Part shown: piece by piece, positions 53,893 through 63,458 of the stretch
Layout: each line of letters starts with the position of its first letter
Numbering within the stretch: the stretch's first letter is position 1
Origin: Alteromonas_E sp965248545
GTDB taxonomy: Bacteria; Pseudomonadota; Gammaproteobacteria; Enterobacterales; Alteromonadaceae
Direction of reading: 5' to 3'
DNA: 64,000 nt
Assembly: GCA_965248545.1 (NCBI GenBank)
Contig: OZ252110.1
Location: 2,666,001 to 2,730,000, forward strand
Position numbers and translations under genes: made by a program
The notes under the pieces: model-generated
What the model was told of the DNA's origin: nothing
The model's database searches: none
The model's input: the letters and a program-made list of their open reading frames with translations, nothing else

Positions 53893-55899
53893 ATGATCCC
53901 AGAAATAGGTAATATTGCCCTCACGCTAGCGTTAGTTTTATCGATTTTACTGTCCGTCTACCCGCTTTGGGGCGCGCAAACCAATAATGCGCGTTTAATG
54001 GCCACAGCCAAACCCTTAGGTGTTGGTTTGTTTGCCTTTACCGCCATTTCCTACGCATGTTTGACGTATGCTTTCGTAGTAGATGATTTCAGTGTAGCCT
54101 ACGTCGCACATCATTCTAATAGTCTTTTACCCGTCTACTACAAGGTCACTGCGGTATGGGGCGGTCATGAAGGCTCTTTCTTATTGTGGGTGTTAATGCT
54201 ATCCGGGTGGATCATCGCGGTAGCAACCTTTTCTAAAGGAATACCCCAAGCTATGGTAGCCCGGGTATTGTCAATTCTGGGCATGGTTTCTGTGGGCTTT
54301 TATTTGTTTATGTTGCTCACCTCGAATCCGTTTGAAAGTTTATTACCCCTGTTTCCCGTCGATGGCCGAGACTTAAACCCGCTATTGCAGGATTTCGGTA
54401 TGATCATTCATCCGCCGATGCTGTATATGGGTTATGTTGGCTTTTCTGTCGCTTTCGCTTTTGCGATTGCAGCACTCATTTCAGGACAGCTAGACAGTAC
54501 ATGGGCCAGATGGTCACGACCTTGGGTGATTTCCGCTTGGGCATTTTTGACGCTCGGCATAGCACTTGGCAGTTGGTGGGCATACTACGAGCTCGGTTGG
54601 GGCGGTTGGTGGTTCTGGGACCCCGTGGAAAACGCTTCTTTCATGCCGTGGCTTGTGGGTACCGCTTTGATGCACAGCCTAGCGGTCACTGAAAAGCGCA
54701 AGGTCTTCAAATCTTGGACCGTATTGCTTGCCATTGCCGCGTTTTCATTGAGCTTGTTGGGTACGTTTTTAGTCCGCTCGGGTGTGATTGTATCGGTACA
54801 TTCATTCGCCAGTGATCCCGCCCGTGGCATGTTTATTTTGGGTATTTTGATCGTGTTGTCAGGCTTTGGCTTGTTGCTTTATGCACTAAGAGCTAAGGAG
54901 TTACGTAGTCGAGGTAAATACGATTCGTTTTCTCGAGAAGTCTTACTAATCGGCAATAATGTCTTGCTTTGTGCTGCTACTTTAGTCGTTCTGCTCGGTA
55001 CCTTGTTACCGCTCGTACATAAAGAACTGGGACTGGGCACAATTTCAGTCGGCGCGCCATTTTTTAATCAAATGTTCGTGGTACTGATTGTCCCGTTCGT
55101 TTTTATGCTCGGCATGGGCCCCTTATCGCGTTGGAAGCGCCAACCCGTCAAAGATTTGCGCAATCATATGCTAGTTGCCGCAGGTGTCAGTGTCAGTGCG
55201 GGCATTCTGATTAACGTCAATTACGACCAGCCGACGTTTATGGCGGTTCTAGGTATGATTCTCAGCGTGTGGATCCTCGTAGCGACTGTTCAAGAAGTGA
55301 TGCAACGCGTGAATGCGCAGCAAGATAAAACTACCCGTCAGGCCCTTAAAAGTTTAACGCGTAGTCATTGGGGTATGGTGCTAGGCCATGTCGGTTTTGC
55401 GGTCACTTTAATAGGGATTACGTTAGTCAGTAACTATGAGCTAGAGCGTGACGTACGCATGCTACCCGGCGACCGCATCGAACTTGGTGGATATGAATTT
55501 TTATTTACCGGTGTTGAGAAAGTTGAAGGTCCTAACTACCTGTCAGATATGGGAATTTTCGATGTATTCAAAAACGGTCAACTCGTTGTTCACCTAGAGC
55601 CTGAGAAGCGCTTTTATCAAGTTCAACGAATGACCATGACAGAAGCCGGTATCCATGCGACTTGGACTCGCGACCTCTTTATTGCGCTTGGAGAGCCTTT
55701 GGAAGGCGATGCATGGGCGGTTCGCGTGTACATCAAGCCTTTTGTCGTGTGGATTTGGGCAGGAGCATTTATCATGGCATTTGGTGGTGCGATGTCGATC
55801 GCTGATAAGCGTTATCGTTTGCGCAAAAAGGTGAAGCAAAGCGACCGTTCAGGTGGCGATACATTGCGTCCTAACAAACCGGTGGAGGCAAATGCATGA
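53893..55899 (+). CDS. ccmF: Cytochrome c heme lyase subunit CcmF
   Basis: 668 residues, many helices. The WWD motif WGGWWFWDPVENASFMPWL (from about residue 236) and the periplasmic His-rich loops (VWGGHEGSFLLW, MIIHPPMLYMGYVG) are conserved. Catalyses heme attachment to apocytochrome c with CcmH. ATG preceded by no strong site; begins 1 nt after the ccmE stop and overlaps ccmG by 4 nt. Confidence 0.97.
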   Translation: MIPEIGNIALTLALVLSILLSVYPLWGAQTNNARLMATAKPLGVGLFAFTAISYACLTYAFVVDDFSVAYVAHHSNSLLPVYYKVTAVWGGHEGSFLLWVLMLSGWIIAVATFSKGIPQAMVARVLSILGMVSVGFYLFMLLTSNPFESLLPLFPVDGRDLNPLLQDFGMIIHPPMLYMGYVGFSVAFAFAIAALISGQLDSTWARWSRPWVISAWAFLTLGIALGSWWAYYELGWGGWWFWDPVENASFMPWLVGTALMHSLAVTEKRKVFKSWTVLLAIAAFSLSLLGTFLVRSGVIVSVHSFASDPARGMFILGILIVLSGFGLLLYALRAKELRSRGKYDSFSREVLLIGNNVLLCAATLVVLLGTLLPLVHKELGLGTISVGAPFFNQMFVVLIVPFVFMLGMGPLSRWKRQPVKDLRNHMLVAAGVSVSAGILINVNYDQPTFMAVLGMILSVWILVATVQEVMQRVNAQQDKTTRQALKSLTRSHWGMVLGHVGFAVTLIGITLVSNYELERDVRMLPGDRIELGGYEFLFTGVEKVEGPNYLSDMGIFDVFKNGQLVVHLEPEKRFYQVQRMTMTEAGIHATWTRDLFIALGEPLEGDAWAVRVYIKPFVVWIWAGAFIMAFGGAMSIADKRYRLRKKVKQSDRSGGDTLRPNKPVEANA

Positions 55900-56492
55900 A
55901 AAAAACCACGTGGTTTGCCGTACCCGTTATTGTATTCGCGGTGTTAATCGTGTTTTTGTTCCAGGGGTTGTTTTCTGACCCTCGCGACCGAGACTCTATG
56001 GCGTTGGGGAAACCATTGCCAACGTTTGCTTTGCCCGATTTGTTTGATCCCGGGAAAACTTACACGCCAGAGGATTTTAGAGGAGAGGTGACCATACTCA
56101 ATGTTTGGGGTGTTTGGTGTGTTACCTGTGCGGTTGAGTTACCGTATTTGACCGCGCTACGGGAGCAGCAAAGCGTTCGGTTTGTTGGTTTGTATTACGA
56201 TCAAGACCTTGACCCTGATTTCGGCACAAAAACACTACAAAGGGTGCAATCCGAAGTAACCAGTATGTTGAATCGGTTGGGCAATCCTTATCAGTATCAG
56301 ATCTTTGATGTGATTCGAGATACGTCATTGGACTTAGGTGTGACCGGGGCTCCAGAGCATTTTGTGATTGATCGAAATGGTCACATAAGGTTGCACCATG
56401 TCGGAGATATCAACGAACGCGTATGGCGAACCAAGATAAAGCCGGTCTACGACCAATTATTGGCAGAACAAAAGCCGGCGGTGCAACCATGA
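55896..56492 (+). CDS. ccmG: Thiol:disulfide interchange protein CcmG/DsbE
   Basis: 198 residues. N-terminal helix (about 7-25), thioredoxin fold with active-site cysteines C75 and C78 in WGVWCVTCAVELPYL. The usual CPxC Pro is replaced by Val (WCVTC), which should change the redox potential. GAPEHFVID (cis-Pro region) is present. Reduces apocytochrome c/CcmH before heme attachment. ATGA overlaps at both ends of the gene. Confidence 0.94.
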   Translation: MKKTTWFAVPVIVFAVLIVFLFQGLFSDPRDRDSMALGKPLPTFALPDLFDPGKTYTPEDFRGEVTILNVWGVWCVTCAVELPYLTALREQQSVRFVGLYYDQDLDPDFGTKTLQRVQSEVTSMLNRLGNPYQYQIFDVIRDTSLDLGVTGAPEHFVIDRNGHIRLHHVGDINERVWRTKIKPVYDQLLAEQKPAVQP

Positions 56493-56971
56493 TGTTACGC
56501 TTATTAACCTGTTTGATTTTTTGTCTGCCATTGACCCCACTTGCACAATCAGACGAGCCGCAAACGCCTATTTTAGCTAACGATGGAAGCAATGCGTACG
56601 AATTTGAATCAGAAGCTCAACGACAGACCTTTTTGCGTTTGACTGCTGATTTACGTTGCCCTATGTGTCAAAACCAAAATATCGCTGATTCAGACGCCAT
56701 GATAGCGCATGACATGCGCCGCAAGGTTCATCAACTGTTGTTGGAAGGTAATGACGAAGCCCAAGTGGTGGACTTTATGAAACAGCGATACGGCGACTTT
56801 GTTTACTATCAACCACCCGTAACGGTCTACACATTATGGCTTTGGGTTATTCCCGTACTGTTTGCTTTATTTGCGATGTTTTTTGTGATGCGCAAACCCA
56901 GTGAGCAAGTGGATGATGATCGCGCCGCTAAACTGAAACAAGCTGAAGCATTATTAAAGCAAGAGGATTAG
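56489..56971 (+). CDS. ccmH: Cytochrome c-type biogenesis protein CcmH
   Basis: 160 residues from the ATG at 56489, overlapping the ccmG stop by 4 nt (ATGA); the frame is open further upstream but that part lies inside ccmG. Signal/anchor (about 1-20), redox motif LRCPMCQNQNIADSDA with C57 and C60, a helical MRRKVHQLLLEG stretch, and a C-terminal helix (about 113-132). The apocytochrome-binding part of the CcmFH lyase. This is the short form; the TPR part is encoded separately in ccmI. Confidence 0.94.
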   Translation: MMLRLLTCLIFCLPLTPLAQSDEPQTPILANDGSNAYEFESEAQRQTFLRLTADLRCPMCQNQNIADSDAMIAHDMRRKVHQLLLEGNDEAQVVDFMKQRYGDFVYYQPPVTVYTLWLWVIPVLFALFAMFFVMRKPSEQVDDDRAAKLKQAEALLKQED

Positions 56972-58237
56972 ATGAGCTGGCCCCTATTTTATTTCGTCGT
57001 TGTAGGGTTGGTGATTGCCCTTATTTTAGTTGTTAGCTTACCTTGGATCAGAGTACGTAATCAGAACCCCATCGATCAATTACGCAACGCCCAAATAGTG
57101 AAGCAGCGGCTGGTTGAATTGGAACGTGAAGCGGACGAGGGTTTGATTAGTGAAGCGGACAAACAGCAGGCCATTGATGAATTGAAAATCGCACTGGTTG
57201 AAGAGTCAAACTCGAGCGGCGAAAATCAAACGTCAACGTCGCACTGGGCAATCCTGACTGGCCTTACTATCGCCTTGGCGATTGCTGTACCCGTTTATTA
57301 CCAAGCGAACCATATCGCTGAAGTAAAGCAATTGGCTACTGCTACCGAATCGGTGGCTGAATTAAGTGAAAAACTCATTGCGGTAGCCAATGGAGAGGCA
57401 GAGATTACGCCAGAAGAGATGCAAATGCTGACCTTGGCGATCCGCCAACGGTTGCGCCAAAGCCCAGAGGATGCTCAGGCTTGGCTGAATTTAGGTCGCT
57501 TGTATTTGAGTATCGGCTTTTCTGAACAATCAGTACAGTCTTTTGAAAAGGCATTTCAACTGACCCCAGAAGATCCATCAACTCGGCTCAACTTTGCTCA
57601 ATCGTTGATGTTGTCTGGTACCGATGAACATCTGCAGCGAGCCAAGCGGTTGCTCGCATTTGAATTGGAACAACAACCAGGCAATGACAACGTATTACTG
57701 ATGCTTACCGTGGTGACCGCCCAACTGGGTGAACTGGACGTTGCTGAAAATTATTTTGCCCAAATTGCAACTAAACTATCTCCGCAAAGTCAGATGTATC
57801 AAACCATTGTTGCTCGCTTAGATGAGCTGCGCGGTCGACCTTCGAATCGTTTCAATATTGAGCAACCACAGACAGACCAAGCTCCTACTGGGTTTGCCGT
57901 CACGGTGAGTATTGACGAAACGTTGCGATCGCAATTGCCTGAACAAGGCTTTTTGTTTGTTTTTGCACAAGATGCTAATTCGCAAATGAGAATGCCGGCT
58001 GCAGTGGTCAAATTACCTTTGACCGAACTGCCTGTGACTGTGCAATTGACCGAGCAGAATGCGATGGTGGCAGATTACAACTTGTTAACTATTAATCAAG
58101 CTAGGCTTGTAGCGCGTATATCGGAAGATGAAAACGTGGAAGCGGCAAACGGAGAGTTGCAAGGCATGACAGAATTTGTGGTTAAACCCGGTCATATCGA
58201 GCAAGTAAGCATAATACTGAATCAGGAAATTCAATGA
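56972..58237 (+). CDS. ccmI: Cytochrome c-type biogenesis protein CcmI
   Basis: 421 residues. Two helices (about 4-23 and 90-108) bracketing a cytoplasmic coiled-coil-like segment, then periplasmic TPR repeats (DAQAWLNLGRLYLSIGFSEQSVQSFEKAFQL and following), and a C-terminal beta-rich domain. It chaperones apocytochromes to CcmFH. It follows ccmH without a gap and overlaps mlaA by 4 nt. Confidence 0.9.
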   Translation: MSWPLFYFVVVGLVIALILVVSLPWIRVRNQNPIDQLRNAQIVKQRLVELEREADEGLISEADKQQAIDELKIALVEESNSSGENQTSTSHWAILTGLTIALAIAVPVYYQANHIAEVKQLATATESVAELSEKLIAVANGEAEITPEEMQMLTLAIRQRLRQSPEDAQAWLNLGRLYLSIGFSEQSVQSFEKAFQLTPEDPSTRLNFAQSLMLSGTDEHLQRAKRLLAFELEQQPGNDNVLLMLTVVTAQLGELDVAENYFAQIATKLSPQSQMYQTIVARLDELRGRPSNRFNIEQPQTDQAPTGFAVTVSIDETLRSQLPEQGFLFVFAQDANSQMRMPAAVVKLPLTELPVTVQLTEQNAMVADYNLLTINQARLVARISEDENVEAANGELQGMTEFVVKPGHIEQVSIILNQEIQ

Positions 58238-59019
58238 ACAAAGCACTGATCATCGCCATAGCCTTGGTATCTATTGGTTTAACTGGCTGCGCCAGCAATA
58301 GTGCTAAAGAGCAGGCACAAGCGCAAACAGAGTCAAATACTGACCCTAAAGATCCACTTGAGCCGGTTAACCGGGTTATTTGGGATCTTAACTACGAAAT
58401 CTTAGACGAATATCTGTTGCGTCCCGTCACAGTCGGTTATGTAACCGTTATGCCGCAGTTTGCGCGTACTGGCTTATTGAACGCGGCTCAGAACCTCAGC
58501 GAACCGGTTAACGTCGTTAACAATCTATTACAAGGTAAGGTGCCTGAATCGATTGACAGTCTGTTTCGCTTCCTAATCAACAGCACGATAGGCTTAGCCG
58601 GCACGATAGACGTTGCAGGTAAAATGGGCGTTGCCCGTGAAGAAGAGGGCTTTGATGAAGTCCTAGGGGTCTATGGGGTTGGTAATGGGCCTTATTTGAT
58701 GCTGCCCGCAGCAGGTCCAACGGATGTTCGAGGCGTTACCGGTCGAGTTGTCGACAATGTGTATTTTCCGCTTAACTATATCAATAGCAATTTCACTGCG
58801 CTCAGATGGGCAGTGGAAATACTCGAAGCCAGAGCTGCGATCATGGACCAAGAGCAATTACTTGAGAATTCAGTGGATCCGTATATTTTCGTTAAAGACG
58901 CCTATTTCCAAAACAAAGCGTTCCAAGTGCTTGACGGCAACATTCCTGACGAGGAATTAGACGAAGATGATTTGGAAGACTTTGAAGCATTTGAAGACAT
59001 GTTGGAAGACATCGACTAA
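58234..59019 (+). CDS. mlaA: Outer-membrane lipid asymmetry lipoprotein MlaA (VacJ)
   Basis: 261 residues. Lipoprotein signal peptide with lipobox LTGC (Cys19 lipidated), then the VacJ/MlaA domain: DPLEPVNRVIWDLNYEILD, NLSEPVNVVNNLLQGK, FLINSTIGLAGTIDVAGK and GVGNGPYLMLPAAGPTDVRG. It removes phospholipids from the outer leaflet of the outer membrane and passes them to MlaC. The C-terminal tail is strongly acidic. It is the last gene of the ccm transcript here, a context shared by various gammaproteobacteria. Confidence 0.94.
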   Translation: MNKALIIAIALVSIGLTGCASNSAKEQAQAQTESNTDPKDPLEPVNRVIWDLNYEILDEYLLRPVTVGYVTVMPQFARTGLLNAAQNLSEPVNVVNNLLQGKVPESIDSLFRFLINSTIGLAGTIDVAGKMGVAREEEGFDEVLGVYGVGNGPYLMLPAAGPTDVRGVTGRVVDNVYFPLNYINSNFTALRWAVEILEARAAIMDQEQLLENSVDPYIFVKDAYFQNKAFQVLDGNIPDEELDEDDLEDFEAFEDMLEDID

Positions 59020-59027
59020 CACAAGCT

Positions 59028-59056
59028 AAAAAAAAGCCGCTTTAAGCGGCTTTTTT
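59028..59056. terminator. Bidirectional terminator between mlaA and galE
   Basis: A-run, GCCGC-stem (GCCGCTT/AAGCGGC) and six T's; the A and T runs on each side make it an intrinsic terminator for both convergent genes. It starts 8 nt after mlaA and ends 12 nt before the galE stop codon. Confidence 0.92.
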
Positions 59057-59068
59057 AGTACGGAATGT

Positions 59069-60091
59069 TTATTCCTCAGGGTACCCTTGAGGATTATTCG
59101 ATTGCCATCGCCATGAATCTTGGCACATTTGGACGAGTCCTTTTTTCGCCTCCCAACCCAATGACTGTTTGGCAAGGCTTGGATCTGCATAACATGAGGC
59201 TACGTCGCCGCTGCGGCGCGGGACAATTTTATACGGCACAGACTGGCCGCTTTCTTGTTCGAATGCTTTAACCATTTCGAGCACGCTATATCCTTGACCG
59301 GTTCCCAGATTGAAAGTACAAAGGCCGGCATTATCCGATAGCTTCCGTAGGGCTTTCAGATGGCCATCGGCTAGATCTTCCACGTGTATATAATCACGAA
59401 CCCCCGTGCCATCAGGCGTGTCGTAATCATCACCGAAAACGCTCAAGCACTCTCGTTTACCAGTGGCCACTTGGGTGATGAATGGCATTAAATTGTTAGG
59501 AATACCGGTTGGATCCTCACCAATCAAGCCGGAGGGGTGAGCCCCGACAGGGTTAAAATAGCGTAACAGGACAATATTCCAACTCTTGTCTGACGTATAC
59601 AGGTCTTTCAGTACCAATTCGACCATCAATTTCGACTGTCCATAAGGATTGGTTGGCTGACCCGTAGGCATATCTTCTCTCAATGGTAGGGCTACCGGAT
59701 CGCCGTAGACCGTCGCAGAAGAACTGAAAACGATATTTTTGACACCGTGCGCTTGCATCGACTTGCACAGCTGCAAGGTACCAAAAACGTTGTTTTCATA
59801 GTAACGCAACGGTTGCTCCACCGATTCCCCAACCGCTTTTAAACCAGCAAAGTGTATGACAGCATCGATGTCATACTGTTGAAACAGAGAGTTTAACGCC
59901 TGTTCGTCACGGATATCCCCGAGTACAAAGGTGATTTTTTTGTCGGTTAGCTTTTCAACCCGTTGTAAAGAGACCCTTGATGCGTTGCAGAGGTTATCTA
60001 ATACGACGACGTTGAAGTCCTGCTCCAACAACTGCAAGACGGTATGACTGCCTATATAACCAGCACCACCGGTAACGAGTATGGTTTTCAT
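59069..60091 (-). CDS. galE: UDP-glucose 4-epimerase
   Basis: 340 residues, extended short-chain dehydrogenase. NAD-binding GGAGYIGS (8-15), catalytic Ser in SSSATVYG and Tyr-Lys in YGQSK, RYFNPVGAHPSGLIGEDP and VRDYIHVEDLA. Interconverts UDP-Glc and UDP-Gal for cell surface sugars, fitting the nearby rfb genes. It overlaps the preceding small membrane protein gene by 4 nt. Confidence 0.96.
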   Translation of the reverse strand: MKTILVTGGAGYIGSHTVLQLLEQDFNVVVLDNLCNASRVSLQRVEKLTDKKITFVLGDIRDEQALNSLFQQYDIDAVIHFAGLKAVGESVEQPLRYYENNVFGTLQLCKSMQAHGVKNIVFSSSATVYGDPVALPLREDMPTGQPTNPYGQSKLMVELVLKDLYTSDKSWNIVLLRYFNPVGAHPSGLIGEDPTGIPNNLMPFITQVATGKRECLSVFGDDYDTPDGTGVRDYIHVEDLADGHLKALRKLSDNAGLCTFNLGTGQGYSVLEMVKAFEQESGQSVPYKIVPRRSGDVASCYADPSLAKQSLGWEAKKGLVQMCQDSWRWQSNNPQGYPEE

Positions 60092-60387
60092 TCTGACTGA
60101 CCTATTTCCTTGGGTAAGTATTTAGCACTGAGGCTATATTGCATTGGTTTGACGACCAATGGATAGAAGATAAACACTAATGCAGCCCAACCCAGTGCAG
60201 TCCAATCTTCTGAAACGCGTAAGATGAATAAAAACACCGGTACGATTACCATTAGCTTGAGAATGTTTAACAGCGTCCGCTCAGGAACTGTCATTTTCAA
60301 CGCCGCTTTCTCAAGCGCTATCATTCTCTGTTGTAAAGACAAATCCCTCAGCTGAGGGATTTGTCGGGTCGAAAAATAGAATTTCAT
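60088..60387 (-). CDS. Small two-helix membrane protein between POT transporter and galE
   Basis: 99 residues from the ATG right after the transporter stop, or 78 residues from an ATG at 60324 that has CAGAG upstream. Two helices (about 46-62 and 68-84 of the long form) and a basic, positively charged N-terminus. Not recognised. The start of the long form contains a 28-bp perfect palindrome, which makes the short form somewhat more likely to be the real product. Confidence 0.6.
   Translation of the reverse strand: MKFYFSTRQIPQLRDLSLQQRMIALEKAALKMTVPERTLLNILKLMVIVPVFLFILRVSEDWTALGWAALVFIFYPLVVKPMQYSLSAKYLPKEIGQSE
60338..60365. repeat. 28-bp perfect palindrome
   Basis: GACAAATCCCTCAG followed by its exact reverse complement. 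It lies 23 nt past the transporter stop and inside the longer reading of the small membrane-protein gene. It could fold as an mRNA hairpin or bind a dimeric protein. Confidence 0.75.
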
Positions 60388-61896
60388 TTAAGCTGTTTTT
60401 TCCGCTTCACTAGCAGGGAGTTTTTCCCAAAACCGCGATTTCAATGTGAACAGTAGTACTACTATACCAATCGCGATACTAAAAAGACTGATTTGCATGT
60501 AAAGACCCGGCATTTCGTCTAGACGGCTTGGGTCAAAGTTACCTGCTAATAGACCTGCCACAACATTACCGATGGAGTACGTTAACACGAATACTCCCAT
60601 CATTTGACCGGCAAAACGTTTCGGCGACAACCTGCTGACGGCGCTCAGCGCGACGGGGCTTAGGCACAATTCACCGACCGTGTGTAAGAAGTAGGTCATC
60701 ACCAACCAGTAAGGTGCGACCTTCAAACCGCTCGCAGCAAGCTGAGCAGCGAAAAACATGACAATAAAGCCTGTCGCCATGATGATCAGGCCGATTGCAC
60801 ATTTAAAGCCGTAAGATGGATCCATCATCCGCTTACCTAAATTAATCCACAAAGCGGCAAAGAACGGCGACAAAATGATGATGAAGAATGAATTCGCAGA
60901 TTGAAACCATGCAGGTGGAATTTCGAAAGAACCGATCATTCTATCGGTGTAGTCACGGCCAAACAGGTTAAGTGAGGAGCCAGCTTGTTCAAAACCCGCC
61001 CAGAAGCATATTGATGCTATACACACTAGGAAAAGAGCACCTAGTCGGCGCTTTTCGTTGCCGTCTAAGTTGCCAAAGAAGAAAATTGCGGCGTAATAGG
61101 CTAGGAATACCAAAGTAAAGAAAATCGCAACATATTTCGCTAGCGCAACAGCATCAATGACCAACGCACCGGTAGAAACCATTACGGTCACAAGTGCCAG
61201 GGCGATTAAGAAGCCGACGATCACTAGCCAACTAAGGCGATTGGCATTGGCCGACATTGCAACTGTAGGCCCAGCCGCTGCGCCCATCAATTTAGGGCGG
61301 GTGATTTTGTATTGTACTAAGCCAAGCGCCATACCCACAGCAGCTGCGCCGAATGCGTAGTGATACCCCATATTGGTCGCTAGATAACCGCACACGATAT
61401 ACCCAATAACTGAGCCAATGTTAATCCCCATGTAATAAAGGGTGTAACCACTGTCACGGCGTTTATCTTCGTCGCTGTATAGCATGCCAACCATCGCACC
61501 AATGTTCGGTTTGAGTAACCCGGTGCCGAGCACAACCAAAATTAGCCCAATAAAGAAAGTTTGGGTACTCGGGATGGCTAACACTATGTGGCCACACATA
61601 ATAATGATGCCGCCATACCAAACAGCGCTTTGGCCGCCGATTAGCCGATCAGCCATCCAACCGCCAGGTAAACCCATAAAATACACTGCACCAGTGTACA
61701 GACCGTATATGGCCGTCGCGGTTGCTACTGTGAAGGCTAGCCCTTCCTCTTGTAAGCTGGCGGTCATGAACAGAACGAGTAGGGCGCGCATACCGTAGTA
61801 ACTCATACGTTCCCACATTTCAGTAAAAAATAGCGTTTGTAAGCCGGCAGGGTGGCCGAAGAAGCTGGTGTCGTTGTTATTTTTGGTATTTTCCAT
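60388..61896 (-). CDS. POT family proton-dependent peptide transporter
   Basis: 502 residues, about 14 helices, PTR2/POT branch of the major facilitator superfamily (DtpA-like). ETVER-type motif is present as EMWERMSYYGMRALL (about 26-40), ADRLIGGQSAVWYGG, GLLKPNIGAMVG, YMGINIGSVIGY and the late ELCLSPVALSAVS. Imports di- and tripeptides with protons. ATG after a weak ribosome site. Divergent from rfbA. Confidence 0.92.
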   Translation of the reverse strand: MENTKNNNDTSFFGHPAGLQTLFFTEMWERMSYYGMRALLVLFMTASLQEEGLAFTVATATAIYGLYTGAVYFMGLPGGWMADRLIGGQSAVWYGGIIIMCGHIVLAIPSTQTFFIGLILVVLGTGLLKPNIGAMVGMLYSDEDKRRDSGYTLYYMGINIGSVIGYIVCGYLATNMGYHYAFGAAAVGMALGLVQYKITRPKLMGAAAGPTVAMSANANRLSWLVIVGFLIALALVTVMVSTGALVIDAVALAKYVAIFFTLVFLAYYAAIFFFGNLDGNEKRRLGALFLVCIASICFWAGFEQAGSSLNLFGRDYTDRMIGSFEIPPAWFQSANSFFIIILSPFFAALWINLGKRMMDPSYGFKCAIGLIIMATGFIVMFFAAQLAASGLKVAPYWLVMTYFLHTVGELCLSPVALSAVSRLSPKRFAGQMMGVFVLTYSIGNVVAGLLAGNFDPSRLDEMPGLYMQISLFSIAIGIVVLLFTLKSRFWEKLPASEAEKTA

Positions 61897-62021
61897 ACGT
61901 TGTTATCGTTATTTTATTATTCGGACCGAGCCATTATGCAACAGTGTAAAATTCAGGTCGAGAAAATCTGTCCGTAACGCTATACTCTCGCACCTCATTT
62001 GGGTGCTCAGGAGCAATTTGC

Positions 62022-62903
62022 ATGCAACGTAAGGGAATCATTTTGGCTGGAGGAGCAGGGTCTCGTTTGCACCCCTTGACTCAAGTTGTCAGTAAGCAAC
62101 TGATGCCTGTTTATGATAAGCCCATGATTTATTACCCGTTATCAACGTTAATGTTGGCGGGTATTGAAGATATTCTGGTTATCTCAACTCCTGAAGAGTC
62201 ACACCGTTTCCAACAATTACTGGGCGACGGCAATCAACTGGGCATCAATATCTCCTATGCCACACAACCGTCACCTGACGGCCTCGCTCAGGCCTTCATC
62301 ATTGGTGAGCGGTTTATCGGCAATGACCCAGTGACCTTGATTCTAGGAGATAACATTTTCTACGGGCACGAGTTACAGGATACGCTTACGTCTTTGGCAA
62401 GTGAAACCACCGGTGCCACGGTGTTTGGTTATCACGTTAACGATCCTGAGCGCTATGGTGTTGTGGAGTTTGACGAAGATTGGAAAGCCATTTCAATTGA
62501 AGAAAAACCACTCAAACCAAAATCGAACTACGCGGTAACTGGCTTATACTTTTACGACAATTTAGTCGTGGATATTGCAAAACAGATCAAACCATCAAGC
62601 CGTGGCGAGTTAGAAATTACAGACGTGAATAGCGTTTATCTTGCGCAGCAAACCCTGAGCGTTAAGTTAATGGGGCGAGGCTCAGCATGGTTAGATACTG
62701 GCACAATTGACAGTTTATTAGACGCTTCGAACTACATTGCTGCAATCGAGAAACGCCAAGGGCTGAAAATTTGTTGTCCTGAGGAAATAGCCTACCGAAA
62801 AGGGTTTATCAGTAAAGAACAATTATCAGGATTGGCAAAACCCCTGATTAAGAGTGGGTATGGAAAATACCTAATGAAAATTTTAAGTGAGAGAACCAAG
62901 TAA
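62022..62903 (+). CDS. rfbA: Glucose-1-phosphate thymidylyltransferase
   Basis: 293 residues. Makes dTDP-glucose from dTTP and glucose-1-phosphate, step 1 of dTDP-L-rhamnose synthesis. KGIILAGGAGSRLHPLT (4-20), KPMIYYPLSTLMLAGI, LGDNIFYG, GVVEFDE and RGSAWLDTGT are the family signatures. ATG preceded by CAGGAGCAA. rfbC begins right after its stop. Confidence 0.96.
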   Translation: MQRKGIILAGGAGSRLHPLTQVVSKQLMPVYDKPMIYYPLSTLMLAGIEDILVISTPEESHRFQQLLGDGNQLGINISYATQPSPDGLAQAFIIGERFIGNDPVTLILGDNIFYGHELQDTLTSLASETTGATVFGYHVNDPERYGVVEFDEDWKAISIEEKPLKPKSNYAVTGLYFYDNLVVDIAKQIKPSSRGELEITDVNSVYLAQQTLSVKLMGRGSAWLDTGTIDSLLDASNYIAAIEKRQGLKICCPEEIAYRKGFISKEQLSGLAKPLIKSGYGKYLMKILSERTK

Positions 62904-63458
62904 ATGGAAGTGATTGATGTTGCTCTAGGTGATGTAAAGCTTATAGCACCTAAAGTATTTGGTGACGAACGTGGCTATTTTATGGAGACGTTTCGCGAAC
63001 AATGGTTTCGTGAACATTGCGCTGATGTCGCGTTAGTTCAAGACAACCATTCGTTATCACAGCAAGGAACGCTCAGAGGTTTGCACTACCAAACCGAACA
63101 AACCCAAGGAAAACTGGTGCGCGTTATTGCGGGTGAGGTGTTTGATGTTGCGGTCGATATGCGAAAATCATCGCCGACCTTTGGACAATGGTATGGGGCA
63201 TTGCTATCAGCCGAAAACAAACGGCAGCTTTGGGTGCCCGCTGGATTCGCACATGGGTTTTATGTTACCAGCGCGACCGCTGAGTTTACGTATAAGTGTA
63301 GCGATTATTATCATCCACAATCAGAAGTGTCGATTCGCTATGACGACAAGGACTTAAACATCGAGTGGCCATTGGTCAACGGCCAACAACCGTCATTATC
63401 AGCAAAAGACAAAGACGGTGTCGCGTTCTCGCAAGCGTATGCGTTTGAGGGCGTATGA
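62904..63458 (+). CDS. rfbC: dTDP-4-dehydrorhamnose 3,5-epimerase
   Basis: 184 residues, cupin-fold epimerase, step 3 of the dTDP-rhamnose pathway. FGDERGYFMETF, DNHSLSQQGTLRGLHYQ (catalytic His in LHYQ), GKLVRVIAGEVFDVAVDMRKSSPTFG and WVPAGFAHGF are conserved. ATG directly abuts rfbA. It overlaps rfbD by 4 nt. Confidence 0.96.
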   Translation: MEVIDVALGDVKLIAPKVFGDERGYFMETFREQWFREHCADVALVQDNHSLSQQGTLRGLHYQTEQTQGKLVRVIAGEVFDVAVDMRKSSPTFGQWYGALLSAENKRQLWVPAGFAHGFYVTSATAEFTYKCSDYYHPQSEVSIRYDDKDLNIEWPLVNGQQPSLSAKDKDGVAFSQAYAFEGV

